Assembly (NCBI RefSeq): GCF_018449605.1
Contig: NZ_JAAVUW010000001.1
Span: 1 to 64,000, forward strand
DNA length: 64,000 nucleotides
Source: Luteibacter sp. dw_328
GTDB lineage: Bacteria > Pseudomonadota > Gammaproteobacteria > Xanthomonadales > Rhodanobacteraceae
Direction of reading: 5' to 3'
The translations under genes were made by a program, and so were the position numbers. Under the pieces are notes generated by a model that saw nothing but the letters and a program-made list of their open reading frames with translations, was not told the DNA's origin and ran no database searches. This document shows, piece by piece, positions 1 through 7,530 of the stretch. The stretch's first letter is position 1, and each line of letters opens with the position of its first letter.

Positions 1-36
1 AGGGGTGCTCGCTGTAACCTGGCCCGCTGCCGCGGG

Positions 37-59
37 ATCGCCGATGAATCGGCTCCCAC
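37..59. repeat. REP palindrome, type A (GATTCAT core)
   Basis: The arm ATCGCCGATGAATCGGCTCC continues with CAC and is one half of a REP pair whose other half would lie before the window. The preceding bases 1-36 resemble the spacers of the pairs at 35563-35643 and 63026-63110 (GGGTGCT..C, then ..CCCGCTG), so a whole paired unit is repeated rather than the arm alone. Confidence 0.8.
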
Positions 60-64
60 AACGG

Positions 65-424
65 CTAGGGCTTTGTCGCCAGCGGGGTGGGGTAGGTGAG
101 CTTGGGACGGTAGGGCTGGACCGAGATGCCGAGGTTCGGGCCCATGCGGTGGCTGAGGCCGTTCGCGTTGTACAGGCCGAGGGTGTTCGAGGGGCGCCTG
201 GTGATGTCCGCGTCGCCGGGCATCGGTACCGGCGTCACAGCGGTCGCGACCATGTGGTTGAGGCAGGCGTAGGAGAGCGTCGCGTTCCCCTCCTCATGAT
301 CGACGCATCCCGGGGTCGCCGACGCATGCACGCCGGGCAGGGTCACGACGCCCTTCGTTTCCTGCGCAAACGCGCCAGACGTTGCTGCGGCGGTGAATAC
401 GAACACGAGTTGCCGAATACGCAT
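65..424 (-). CDS. Small secreted protein of unknown function
   Basis: This 119-residue protein begins with a clear Sec signal peptide (MRIRQLVFVFTAAATSGAFA, cleavage likely before QET). The mature part is about 99 residues and has only two cysteines, in the PGCVDHEE and SYACLNH segments, which could form one disulfide. I recognise no family. It is transcribed away from the signalling gene that starts near 612, so the two share the 425-611 intergenic region with its TTGTCAY repeats. It may therefore belong to the same regulon; this is inference from position only. Confidence 0.6.
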   Translation of the reverse strand: MRIRQLVFVFTAAATSGAFAQETKGVVTLPGVHASATPGCVDHEEGNATLSYACLNHMVATAVTPVPMPGDADITRRPSNTLGLYNANGLSHRMGPNLGISVQPYRPKLTYPTPLATKP

Positions 425-493
425 ACATCATTCCCTGAGTCGTCACTGCGCTGGATAACACGCGCAGCAAGCCCTGCGGAAGTGGCGCGGCTG

Positions 494-545
494 TTGTCAT
501 GGTGTTGTCACTAACTTTGTCACGAAAACAGCGCGGTTGTGTCAT
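494..545. promoter_or_regulatory. PhoB-box-like direct repeats upstream of the signalling operon
   Basis: TTGTCAT (494-500), TTGTCAC (505-511), TTGTCAC (517-523) and GTGTCAT (539-545) start 11, 12 and 22 bases apart, about one or two helical turns. PhoB boxes are tandem CTGTCAT-type 7-mers with 11-base periodicity, so the first pair fits well and the rest loosely. The site lies between two divergent genes. The 12-mer TTGTCACGAAAA at 517-528 recurs in inverse orientation upstream of the TpsB gene (2871-2882). Confidence 0.45.
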
Positions 546-611
546 TTGCCGCGCCTAGCCTTCCCACGAGACAAGTCCCCGTCCCGTACGCCCATGCGCG
601 AAGGAATGACC

Positions 612-1322
612 GTGACACGCTGCGTTTTCGCGCTGGTCGCGTGCACCATCCTGCTCGCATCGCCGCATCTCGCGGCGCAGGTGCGGACCCCGGCGGAGGC
701 ATCACAGGGGTCGGAAGAAACGCATGCGCCAACGCGCTTCGACATCGACGCACAGCCGCTTGCGACCGCTCTTCGCGGTTACAGCGAAGCGACGGGCATT
801 GCTGTCCTCTTCGACGATTCGCTCGTCGCGGAACGTTCGTCGCCCGGTATCCACGGCGTGGCCGACCCACGCGACGCGTTGCGTGTTTTGCTCGTGGGAA
901 CGGGCCTCAGCGCCCATTTCGCCTCGATGAACGCATTCACCGTCACAGCCGATCCAACGACAGCCGCCGAGGCGTCCCTGCCTCCTGAAACGGAGGTGCG
1001 CGACGCCACGCCTTCGCTTGACGAGCGTGGCGCCGCGGTGATCCAGGTCGGCATCGAAGCCGCGCTCTGCGCACACGCGACGACACGGCCAGGTAGTTTT
1101 CGCCTCGCCATGCAAGTGTGGATCGATGGGGCGGGTGCCATCACCGAGGTGTCCGCGCTGGCACCGTCGGACGATCCGCATCGTGACGCACGCGTGGTCG
1201 CTGCGCTGCGCGGTCTGCGTTTGCCTCCGTCGACATCCCGTTTCAGCCCTGTGACAGTTCTGCTAACGCCGTCGGCTCCTGGCGCCTATCGCTGCACCGG
1301 CTCGCGCGCAGGGGAGGGCTGA
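612..1322 (+). CDS. STN-domain cell-surface signalling protein (VreA-like), no beta-barrel
   Basis: The GTG at 612 is chosen because AAGGA lies 6 bases upstream and it gives a clean signal peptide (TRCVFALVACTILLASPHLAAQ); ATGs at 594 and 606 are in frame alternatives. Mature residues about 35-115 form an STN domain (FDIDAQPLATALRGYSEATG, then DALRVLLVGTGLSA), the signalling module of TonB-dependent transducers and secretins. No barrel follows. Residues about 145-225 instead resemble a TonB C-terminal domain (MQVWIDGAGAITEV, AALRGLRLPPS) and align by eye with the TonB-like protein at 6794-7474. P. aeruginosa VreA is likewise a short, barrel-less STN protein encoded before an ECF sigma and a FecR protein. 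It probably acts in the periplasm, relaying a signal to the anti-sigma factor. Confidence 0.75.
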   Translation: MTRCVFALVACTILLASPHLAAQVRTPAEASQGSEETHAPTRFDIDAQPLATALRGYSEATGIAVLFDDSLVAERSSPGIHGVADPRDALRVLLVGTGLSAHFASMNAFTVTADPTTAAEASLPPETEVRDATPSLDERGAAVIQVGIEAALCAHATTRPGSFRLAMQVWIDGAGAITEVSALAPSDDPHRDARVVAALRGLRLPPSTSRFSPVTVLLTPSAPGAYRCTGSRAGEG

Positions 1323-1323
1323 C

Positions 1324-1860
1324 GTGGATACCTCGATGCTGGGGCTGTTCCTCGCCAACTACGAAGACTTCCGTCGCCGGCTGCGCCGTCGCCTGCGCTC
1401 GGACGATCTCGTCGACGACGTACTGCAGGAGACCTACCTGCGGGTGGAACGGCTCGATCCCGAGGCCGAGCGCGCCACGCACCCCACCGGTTATCTGTTC
1501 CGCATGGCTTTGAACATGGCCGCGGACCACCACCGTTCGTCGGGCCGACTGCTCACCGGCGAAGAGGTCGACGACCTGATACAAGGCGTTGACGATCACC
1601 TCGACCCGCCCACCGTATTGTCTTCGCAGCAGGACATCGCGGCGCTGGGCCTGGCCCTGGATATGCTCACCCGTCGCCAGCGCGAGATCCTCATCGCGGC
1701 ACGTATCGACGAGTTGCCCCAGGTAGAAATCGCCGCGCGCTACGGCATCTCCGTGCGCATGGTCGGCAAGGAACTGAAGAAGGCACTTGAGACCTGTGCC
1801 GCAAAAGTGGGAAGAAAATCGGTACAGCGGTTCGGTCCCGGTGCCGGAGATGCGTCTTGA
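1324..1860 (+). CDS. ECF RNA polymerase sigma factor, FecI/VreI-like
   Basis: This 178-residue protein has sigma region 2 near residues 10-75 (SDDLVDDVLQETYLRV and a GYLFRMALNMAADHHR recognition segment) and region 4 near 115-165 (LTRRQREILIAARID, LPQVEIAARYGISVRMVGKE, a helix-turn-helix). It starts at GTG one base after the STN gene stops and overlaps the anti-sigma gene by four bases, so the three are translationally linked. ECF sigmas of this class direct transcription of surface-uptake or secretion genes once released by their FecR-type regulator. The likely targets are the downstream TpsB, ExbBD-TonB, TpsA and secretion genes; that is inference. Confidence 0.85.
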   Translation: MDTSMLGLFLANYEDFRRRLRRRLRSDDLVDDVLQETYLRVERLDPEAERATHPTGYLFRMALNMAADHHRSSGRLLTGEEVDDLIQGVDDHLDPPTVLSSQQDIAALGLALDMLTRRQREILIAARIDELPQVEIAARYGISVRMVGKELKKALETCAAKVGRKSVQRFGPGAGDAS

Positions 1861-2834
1861 CCGGTATGGACACGACTCACATCCACGAGAGCGAACGCGA
1901 GGCCCAGGCGTGGCTGGTGCATCTGACCTCGGGTAAGGCCACCCGCGAGGACGGCGAAGCCTTCCGTCGCTGGTGCCTGGCGAGCGAACAGCATGCGGAG
2001 GCCTTCGCACGGACGCGGCAGATGTGGCAGGACCTCGGTCCGGCCATCGCGCGGCGTCAGCAATCGATCCCAAGGGGCGGACGCCCGGTACCGAAGCACG
2101 CGATACGAATGAGTCGTCGCGCCTTCCTCGGCACCGCTATCACGGCCTCTGTCGCCGCGGTGGTCGTCGCCCGGTATGGATTCGACATGGGTGGCCAACG
2201 CGGCACCGGCGCCACCCTGCGCACGGCGATCGGCGAACAGCGGCACGTGGACGTGACGCAGGGCGTTGCCCTGGAAATGAACACCGCCACGGATATCGGC
2301 GTGCGTTCGTCGGGTAACGCCATCACCGGCGTCCGCCTGCGTTCGGGCGAGGCCGTGGTCCGTATCGACTCGTTGCACACCGCACCCTTCGTCGTTGAAC
2401 TGGAGGATGCGCGCGTCCTTTCGGGTCCGGGCGCCTCGTTCGCTGTGCGCTGCGTGGACGGCGTGTCCACGGTGACCTGCCTGGAAGGGCAGGCGGTGCT
2501 GGCGCGTGCCGCGACGAAGACCCTGGTCAAACCCTCGCAGCAGCTGGCCTTCGATGCCGACGGCCTTGGCGCTGCGGTTGCCGTCAATCCGGATACCGCG
2601 CTCGCATGGAGGCACCGCGTACTGATCTACGACAACCAACCCCTTGCCGACGTCGTCACCGACATCAATCGCTATCGCCCCGGCCGCATCGTCATTACCG
2701 ACCACGCGCTCGGCGAGCGCCGCGTGCATGCGCGTTTCACCCTGGACCAGATGGCCGACGTGGCCACGCTGATCGAAGACGCCTATGGCGCGCACGCCAC
2801 CCATCTTCCGGGTGGTTGGGTGTTGTTGAGCTGA
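1857..2834 (+). CDS. FecR-family anti-sigma factor/sigma regulator (VreR-like)
   Basis: The 325-residue protein has a cytoplasmic N-terminal DUF4880-like domain (residues about 10-60, EAQAWLVHLTSGKATREDGE, FRRWC), one transmembrane segment about 88-110 and a periplasmic FecR domain (RTAIGEQRHVDVTQGVALEM, then FAVRC, VTCLEGQAVL). The C-terminal 70 residues (NQPLADVVTDINRYRPGRIV) look STN-like. The SRRAFLG sequence before the membrane helix resembles a twin-arginine motif, which has been described for some FecR proteins. It should hold the ECF sigma inactive until the STN protein signals. TTG at 1857 is preceded by GGAGA; ATG at 1866 is the alternative start. Confidence 0.85.
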   Translation: MTGMDTTHIHESEREAQAWLVHLTSGKATREDGEAFRRWCLASEQHAEAFARTRQMWQDLGPAIARRQQSIPRGGRPVPKHAIRMSRRAFLGTAITASVAAVVVARYGFDMGGQRGTGATLRTAIGEQRHVDVTQGVALEMNTATDIGVRSSGNAITGVRLRSGEAVVRIDSLHTAPFVVELEDARVLSGPGASFAVRCVDGVSTVTCLEGQAVLARAATKTLVKPSQQLAFDADGLGAAVAVNPDTALAWRHRVLIYDNQPLADVVTDINRYRPGRIVITDHALGERRVHARFTLDQMADVATLIEDAYGAHATHLPGGWVLLS

Positions 2835-2870
2835 CTGTCGCACGGGGTCGGCACCGTCGGCCTCATGAAT

Positions 2871-2882
2871 TTTTCGTGACAA
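2871..2882 (-). promoter_or_regulatory. Inverse copy of TTGTCACGAAAA upstream of tpsB
   Basis: Read on the minus strand, these 12 bases equal positions 517-528 upstream of the signalling operon. The site lies 40 bases before the TpsB start, inside the only non-coding gap between the anti-sigma gene and the transport genes, where a sigma-dependent promoter for the second operon would be expected. Whether it is a regulator site or a promoter element cannot be told from the sequence. Confidence 0.3.
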
Positions 2883-2921
2883 CGGTTCAGTGCCACCACT
2901 GCCCACGCGTCCTTAGGGCAG

Positions 2922-4559
2922 ATGGAACATCAGGGGAAGCTCCGCGTGGCTACACGAGCAGTATGGGTGCGAGGCGCACACGCGCTGGCGCTGGCGATTT
3001 CGCTGTCGTTGACAGGTGCCGCCATGGCGCAGGACGCGCCGACCGCGTTCGACGTGAACGAATACGTCGTCGACGGCAACACGACACTGCAGGCGCTGGA
3101 TATCGAAACGGCGGTCTATCCGTTCCTCGGTCCCGGCAAATCGATGAACGACGTGAGCGCGGCGCGGGATGCACTGCAGAAGCTCTACCAGGCGCACGGC
3201 TACCAGTCCGTGGTGGTGGACCTGCCGCCGCAGCAGGTGAAGGGCGGCGTGGTGCGATTCCAGGTCACCGAGAACACCGTGGGGCGCGTGCGTGTGGAAG
3301 GCGCCACGTACCGTTCCCCCAAGGATATCCGCGATGCGGTGCCGGCCCTGCGCGAAGGCGATGTACCGAACTTCGCCGATGCCCAGCAGCAGCTCACCGA
3401 CGTGAACAAGCGCGGTGGTGCCCAAGTCGTGCCGGTGCTCGCGCCGGGCAAGCTGCCGCAGACGATGGACGTGACGCTCAAGGTCACGGACAGCTCGCCG
3501 CTGCATGCCAGCCTCGAGGTCAACAACGACCATAGCGTCAACACGCCCGAACTGCGCACCGTGGCCAGCGTGCGCGACGACAACCTGTTCCAGAAGGGAC
3601 AGTCCGCGTCGCTGACCTATATCGTCGCGCCCCAGGATCGCAACGCCGCGGAGGTCTGGGCGGGTTCGTATCTTATTCCGTTGAGCACCGACTGGAGCGT
3701 GCTGACCTCCGCTTACAAGTCCAACAGCAATGCCAACGCCGTCGGTGGTACCACGGTACTGGGCAAGGGTAACGCCTTCGGGTTCACCTTTGTGCGCACG
3801 CTCCCGACCCACGGTGAGTACTCGCAGTCGCTGTCCCTGGGCCTGACGCGCAAGCACTTCGATCAGAACATCAGTCTGGGTGGACAGACCTCGAAAGCAC
3901 CGATCACCTATATCCCGCTGGTCGCGAGCTACCAGGGCCAGTCCGTCGGCGAACGCTCGGCGAGCAGCATCGGTATCAGTGGCACGTTCGGCTTCCGGGC
4001 CGGTGGCAGCGACTCGGCCGAGTTCGACAACCAGCGCTACAAGGCGCGGCAGAACTTCTTCTACATGAAGTTCGATGGTGGCCACACGCTCAACTTCGAG
4101 GATGGCTTCAGCCTCGCGGGACGCCTCGGCTTGCAGTTGTCGACCTCGTCGCTGGTCTCCAGCGAACAGTACGCGGCCGGTGGCGACAGCACGGTGCGTG
4201 GCTACCTCGAAGCCGAAGAGACTGCCGACCATGGCGTGATCGGCTCGATCGAATTCCGTACACCGTCCATCGCCCAGCACATCGGTGGCTGGGTGAACGA
4301 CTGGCGCTTCCACGCCTTTGCCGACGCTGCGCACCTCGCGCTGATGAACGCCTTACCGCAGCTTGTCGATCCGGCCAATCCCGCCGCAGGCAGCACGCGC
4401 GTGACGAGCTACGACCTTTCCAGCGTCGGCGTCGGTACCCGTTTCCAGATCTTCAACATCGCTACCGGTGCGTTCGAGGTGGCCTATCCGTTCAACAACG
4501 GGCAGGCCACGCGTGCGCACGACACTCGCATCCATTTCTCACTCAAAGCGGATCTCTGA
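2922..4559 (+). CDS. TpsB outer-membrane transporter, ShlB/FhaC family (PdtB-like)
   Basis: The protein has 545 residues, the usual TpsB length. A signal peptide (ALALAISLSLTGAAMAQ) is followed by POTRA-type sequence at about 40-190 (FDVNEYVVDGNTTL, YQSVVVDLPPQQVKGGVVRF, VGRVRVEGATYRS). A 16-stranded-barrel region runs to the C-terminus and carries the Omp85-superfamily signature VRGYLEAEE near 425. TpsB pores recognise the N-terminal TPS domain of a partner exoprotein in the periplasm and export it. The only partner here is the 4020-residue TpsA 6 kb downstream, with the energy-transduction genes between, as I recall for P. aeruginosa pdtA/pdtB. Confidence 0.85.
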   Translation: MEHQGKLRVATRAVWVRGAHALALAISLSLTGAAMAQDAPTAFDVNEYVVDGNTTLQALDIETAVYPFLGPGKSMNDVSAARDALQKLYQAHGYQSVVVDLPPQQVKGGVVRFQVTENTVGRVRVEGATYRSPKDIRDAVPALREGDVPNFADAQQQLTDVNKRGGAQVVPVLAPGKLPQTMDVTLKVTDSSPLHASLEVNNDHSVNTPELRTVASVRDDNLFQKGQSASLTYIVAPQDRNAAEVWAGSYLIPLSTDWSVLTSAYKSNSNANAVGGTTVLGKGNAFGFTFVRTLPTHGEYSQSLSLGLTRKHFDQNISLGGQTSKAPITYIPLVASYQGQSVGERSASSIGISGTFGFRAGGSDSAEFDNQRYKARQNFFYMKFDGGHTLNFEDGFSLAGRLGLQLSTSSLVSSEQYAAGGDSTVRGYLEAEETADHGVIGSIEFRTPSIAQHIGGWVNDWRFHAFADAAHLALMNALPQLVDPANPAAGSTRVTSYDLSSVGVGTRFQIFNIATGAFEVAYPFNNGQATRAHDTRIHFSLKADL

Positions 4560-4595
4560 CCGGCAGGTCGGACCATAGACTCCAGGGGTATCACC

Positions 4596-6371
4596 GTGAC
4601 TCGAATCTTGTTACTGACCTGCTTGCTCATCCTCGGCTGGGTGCCTGCGGCGCACGCCGACACCTCGTGGTGGAACCAGGACTTCTCCTTCCGCAAGGCG
4701 ATCACCATCGACACGACGGCCAAGGGTGGTCATGTCAGCACGGCGGTCGGCCGTACGCCGCTACTGGTTCGCCTGCACTCGGGCAACTTCACCTTCGACG
4801 GTGTGTCCGAGTCGGGCGCGGATATCCGCTTCGTCGCCGCTGACGACAAGACGCCGCTGAACTTCCAGATCGAAAGCTTCGATCCGGTGCTGGGCGTGGC
4901 GCTGATCTGGGTGGACGTGCCGCAGGTGGCCGCGGACGCGCAGCAGCAGGTGTGGATGTACTACGGCAACACCAAGGCGCAGGGTGCCGAGAAGGCTGGT
5001 GCGGTATTCGACGCCGACTACGCCGCCGTCTATCACTTCGAAGAGCCCGCCGGCACGCCGCCGCACGATGCCACGGCCTACGGCAACAACGCCGTCGGTA
5101 ACGACATCGCGGGCGTCGACGGCATCATCGGCAAGGCCGCGCGCTTCGATGGCTCGAAGATCGTGACGCTGCCGGGCAGCGTGTCGATGAACGTCGCCGA
5201 GGGCGGCACCTTCACCATCAGCACCTGGATCAAGCTGGACGCCATCGCCGATGGTCGCGCGCTGGTCTACGCCCGCCGCCAGGGTGACCAGAAGCTCCTG
5301 ATCGGTCTCGACCATGGCGTGCCCTTCGTGCAGACGGGCGACGCCACCAGCGCCGCCGGTGAGCCGATCAAGGCCGGCGCCTGGACGCACCTGGCCGTCA
5401 CGGCCGCGGGCGACGACATCGAGCTGTATGTCGATGGCAAGCCGTACGCCAAGCTTGCCGCGAAGCTGCCTGCGATGACCAGCCAGGCGACGCTTGGTGG
5501 TGACGCCCCGGGCCAGACGGAAACCTTCGTACCGTTCACCGGCCAGATGGACGAGGTGCGCCTGTCGCGCATTGCCCGCCCGTCCACGCTGATCGCGGTG
5601 GACGCGCAGACCCAGGGAGCGGAATCCAAGCTGCTGAACTACGGCGCCGACGAGAAGCAGTCGGGCGTGGGCTTCGGGTACTTCGGCATCATCGTCAAGT
5701 CGGTCACCGCCGACGCCTGGTCGATCATCGGTATCCTGATGATCATGGCCGTGCTGTCGTGGGTGGTGATGTGGCAGCGTGCGTCGTACGTCAACCGCGT
5801 AACGAACGCCAACGAGGACTTCCTCGAGGCCTTCCGCCAGCAGGGTCGCAACATTCTCGCGCTGTCGCGCGATCCCACCGCTTCCCGCCTGGAAGACGCG
5901 TCGCTGTACCGCCTGTATAAGGTCGGCGCCGGCGAAGTGTGGAATCGCCGCGACGCGGACGGTCACGACCATATCGCGGCTGAATCCATCGAAGCGATCC
6001 GCGCCACCATGGATTCGGTGCTCGTGCGCGAGAACCAGAAGCTGTCGAAGTCGATGGTGCTGTTGACCATCGCCATCTCCGGCGGTCCCTTCCTCGGCCT
6101 GCTCGGCACCGTGGTCGGCGTCATGATCACCTTCGCGGCGATCGCCGCGGCGGGCGATGTGAACGTCAACGCCATCGCACCCGGTATCGCCGCTGCGCTG
6201 CTGGCGACCGTCGCCGGCCTGTTCGTCGCGATCCCCGCGCTGTTTGGCTACAACTACCTGTTGATCCGCAACAAGAACGTCACCGCGAACATGCAGGTGT
6301 TCGTCGACGAGTTCGTGACTCGCCTGGCGGAACAGCAGCGCGCCACCCACCCGTCGGCCGTCGCGGCCTGA
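4596..6371 (+). CDS. ExbB/TolQ-type proton-channel protein with DUF2341-LamG ectodomain
   Basis: This 591-residue protein is more than twice the usual ExbB length. It has a signal peptide (RILLLTCLLILGWVPAAHA), a DUF2341-like region about 25-135 (SWWNQDFSFRKAITIDT, QQVWMYYGNTKA), and a LamG/concanavalin-like jelly roll about 140-335 (YHFEEPAGTPPHDATAYGN, FTISTWIKLD, WTHLAVTAAGDDIELYVDG). One membrane helix near 375-395 leads into a MotA/TolQ/ExbB domain at about 400-585 (GGPFLGLLGTVVGVMITFAA, GIAAALLATVAGLFVAIPAL). With ExbD and TonB next to it, it should form a proton-motive-force motor whose periplasmic lectin-like domain could bind glycan or a secreted partner. GTG start at 4596. Confidence 0.85.
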   Translation: MTRILLLTCLLILGWVPAAHADTSWWNQDFSFRKAITIDTTAKGGHVSTAVGRTPLLVRLHSGNFTFDGVSESGADIRFVAADDKTPLNFQIESFDPVLGVALIWVDVPQVAADAQQQVWMYYGNTKAQGAEKAGAVFDADYAAVYHFEEPAGTPPHDATAYGNNAVGNDIAGVDGIIGKAARFDGSKIVTLPGSVSMNVAEGGTFTISTWIKLDAIADGRALVYARRQGDQKLLIGLDHGVPFVQTGDATSAAGEPIKAGAWTHLAVTAAGDDIELYVDGKPYAKLAAKLPAMTSQATLGGDAPGQTETFVPFTGQMDEVRLSRIARPSTLIAVDAQTQGAESKLLNYGADEKQSGVGFGYFGIIVKSVTADAWSIIGILMIMAVLSWVVMWQRASYVNRVTNANEDFLEAFRQQGRNILALSRDPTASRLEDASLYRLYKVGAGEVWNRRDADGHDHIAAESIEAIRATMDSVLVRENQKLSKSMVLLTIAISGGPFLGLLGTVVGVMITFAAIAAAGDVNVNAIAPGIAAALLATVAGLFVAIPALFGYNYLLIRNKNVTANMQVFVDEFVTRLAEQQRATHPSAVAA

Positions 6372-6381
6372 GGAACGGATC

Positions 6382-6789
6382 ATGCGCGCGCAAGACGAAG
6401 ACAAACCGTACGACGACATCAACATCACGCCCATGCTCGACCTGGCGTACGTGTTGCTCGTGATCTTCATCATCATGACCACCGCGTCGGTGCAGGGCAT
6501 CAAGGTGAACCTGCCCAAGGCCAGCGCCGCGGTAAGCATGGCCAAGCCGCAGACCAAGGCGATCACGATCTCGGAATCGGGACAGATCTTCCTCGACGCC
6601 TATCCGGTGACGATCGGCGAACTCGAAGAACGTCTTCGCTCGCTGAAGGCGATCAACCCGGATTTTCCGGTGGTGGTGAAGGGCGATTCCACGGTCCAGT
6701 ACCAGAAGGTGATGGACATCCTGGATCTGTTGCGTCGCGTGGACCTGCCGCAGGTCGGCCTGGTCACCGGCAAGTCGCCGAAGGGATGA
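6382..6789 (+). CDS. ExbD/TolR-family biopolymer transport protein
   Basis: The 135-residue protein has the ExbD layout: a short cytoplasmic N-terminus with INITPMLDLAYVLLVIFIIM, in which the aspartate of PMLDLAYVLLV is the conserved proton-carrying residue, one membrane helix, and a periplasmic domain of about 90 residues (VVVKGDSTVQYQKVMDILDL). It lies 10 bases after the ExbB-like gene and 4 before the TonB-like gene, completing an ExbB-ExbD-TonB set. Confidence 0.9.
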   Translation: MRAQDEDKPYDDINITPMLDLAYVLLVIFIIMTTASVQGIKVNLPKASAAVSMAKPQTKAITISESGQIFLDAYPVTIGELEERLRSLKAINPDFPVVVKGDSTVQYQKVMDILDLLRRVDLPQVGLVTGKSPKG

Positions 6790-6793
6790 TCGC

Positions 6794-7474
6794 GTGACCT
6801 TGTCTACTTCCCGCCGAAGAACACCTCGTCGCTGGCTCGGTCCGGCGGTCGGTGTCGCCGTGCTTGTACTGCTGGGGGTGCTGATCTGGCATTTCGCTGG
6901 TAGCAGCGTGGGCGTGCGTCGCGAGGCGCCACGCATCGCCACGATCACACCCCTCCCGCCACCGCCTCCGCCGCCGAAGGAAAAGCCGCCGGAGCCGAAG
7001 AAGGTCGAGGACGACATCAAGCCGATCGACAAGCCGCAGGACATCCCGCAGAAGCCGACCGACGCGCCGAAGCCGAGTAACGACGTGGCCAAGAACGTCA
7101 CGATCAACGGCGATGCGCAGGCTGGTAGCGACAACTTCAATATCGGCGCCGGCGATGGCGGCGGCATGGTCGGTTCCGGTGGCGGCAACGGCACGGGTAC
7201 CGGCAGCTACAGCCAGTACCTCGGCTATGCGATCCAGCAGGCCGTGCAGCGCGACGACCGGGTCAACCGCCTGGCCTTCGATGTGCGCGCCGACGTATGG
7301 CTGGATGCCGACGGCAAGCTCGCCCGCGCCGAACTGGTCGGCGGCAGCGGTAACGCAAAGACCGACGAAGCCTTGCTCGAGGCCTTGCGCGCGATGCCGC
7401 GCATCGACGTGGTGCCGCCCGCCTCGCTGCACTTCCCCGTGCGCGTGTCCATCCGCGGGAAGCGCCCCGTATGA
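6794..7474 (+). CDS. TonB-family energy transducer
   Basis: The 226-residue protein starts at GTG and has one N-terminal membrane helix (about 14-34, GPAVGVAVLVLLGVLIWHF). A Pro/Lys/Glu-rich spacer follows (PPPPPPPKEKPPEPKK) and then a Gly-rich linker (GGGMVGSGGGNGTGTG). The C-terminal TonB fold runs about 145-225 (FDVRADVWLDADGKLARAEL, LEALRAMPRIDVVPP). It would couple the ExbBD motor to an outer-membrane partner, but no TonB-dependent receptor barrel is encoded nearby, so the partner is unclear. Its C-terminal domain resembles that of the STN protein at 612-1322. Confidence 0.8.
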   Translation: MTLSTSRRRTPRRWLGPAVGVAVLVLLGVLIWHFAGSSVGVRREAPRIATITPLPPPPPPPKEKPPEPKKVEDDIKPIDKPQDIPQKPTDAPKPSNDVAKNVTINGDAQAGSDNFNIGAGDGGGMVGSGGGNGTGTGSYSQYLGYAIQQAVQRDDRVNRLAFDVRADVWLDADGKLARAELVGGSGNAKTDEALLEALRAMPRIDVVPPASLHFPVRVSIRGKRPV

Positions 7475-7530
7475 CGCCCGCCACGCCAACCCCCTTTGAA
7501 ACACACGCTTTGGAACCCCGGAGAGTTCGC

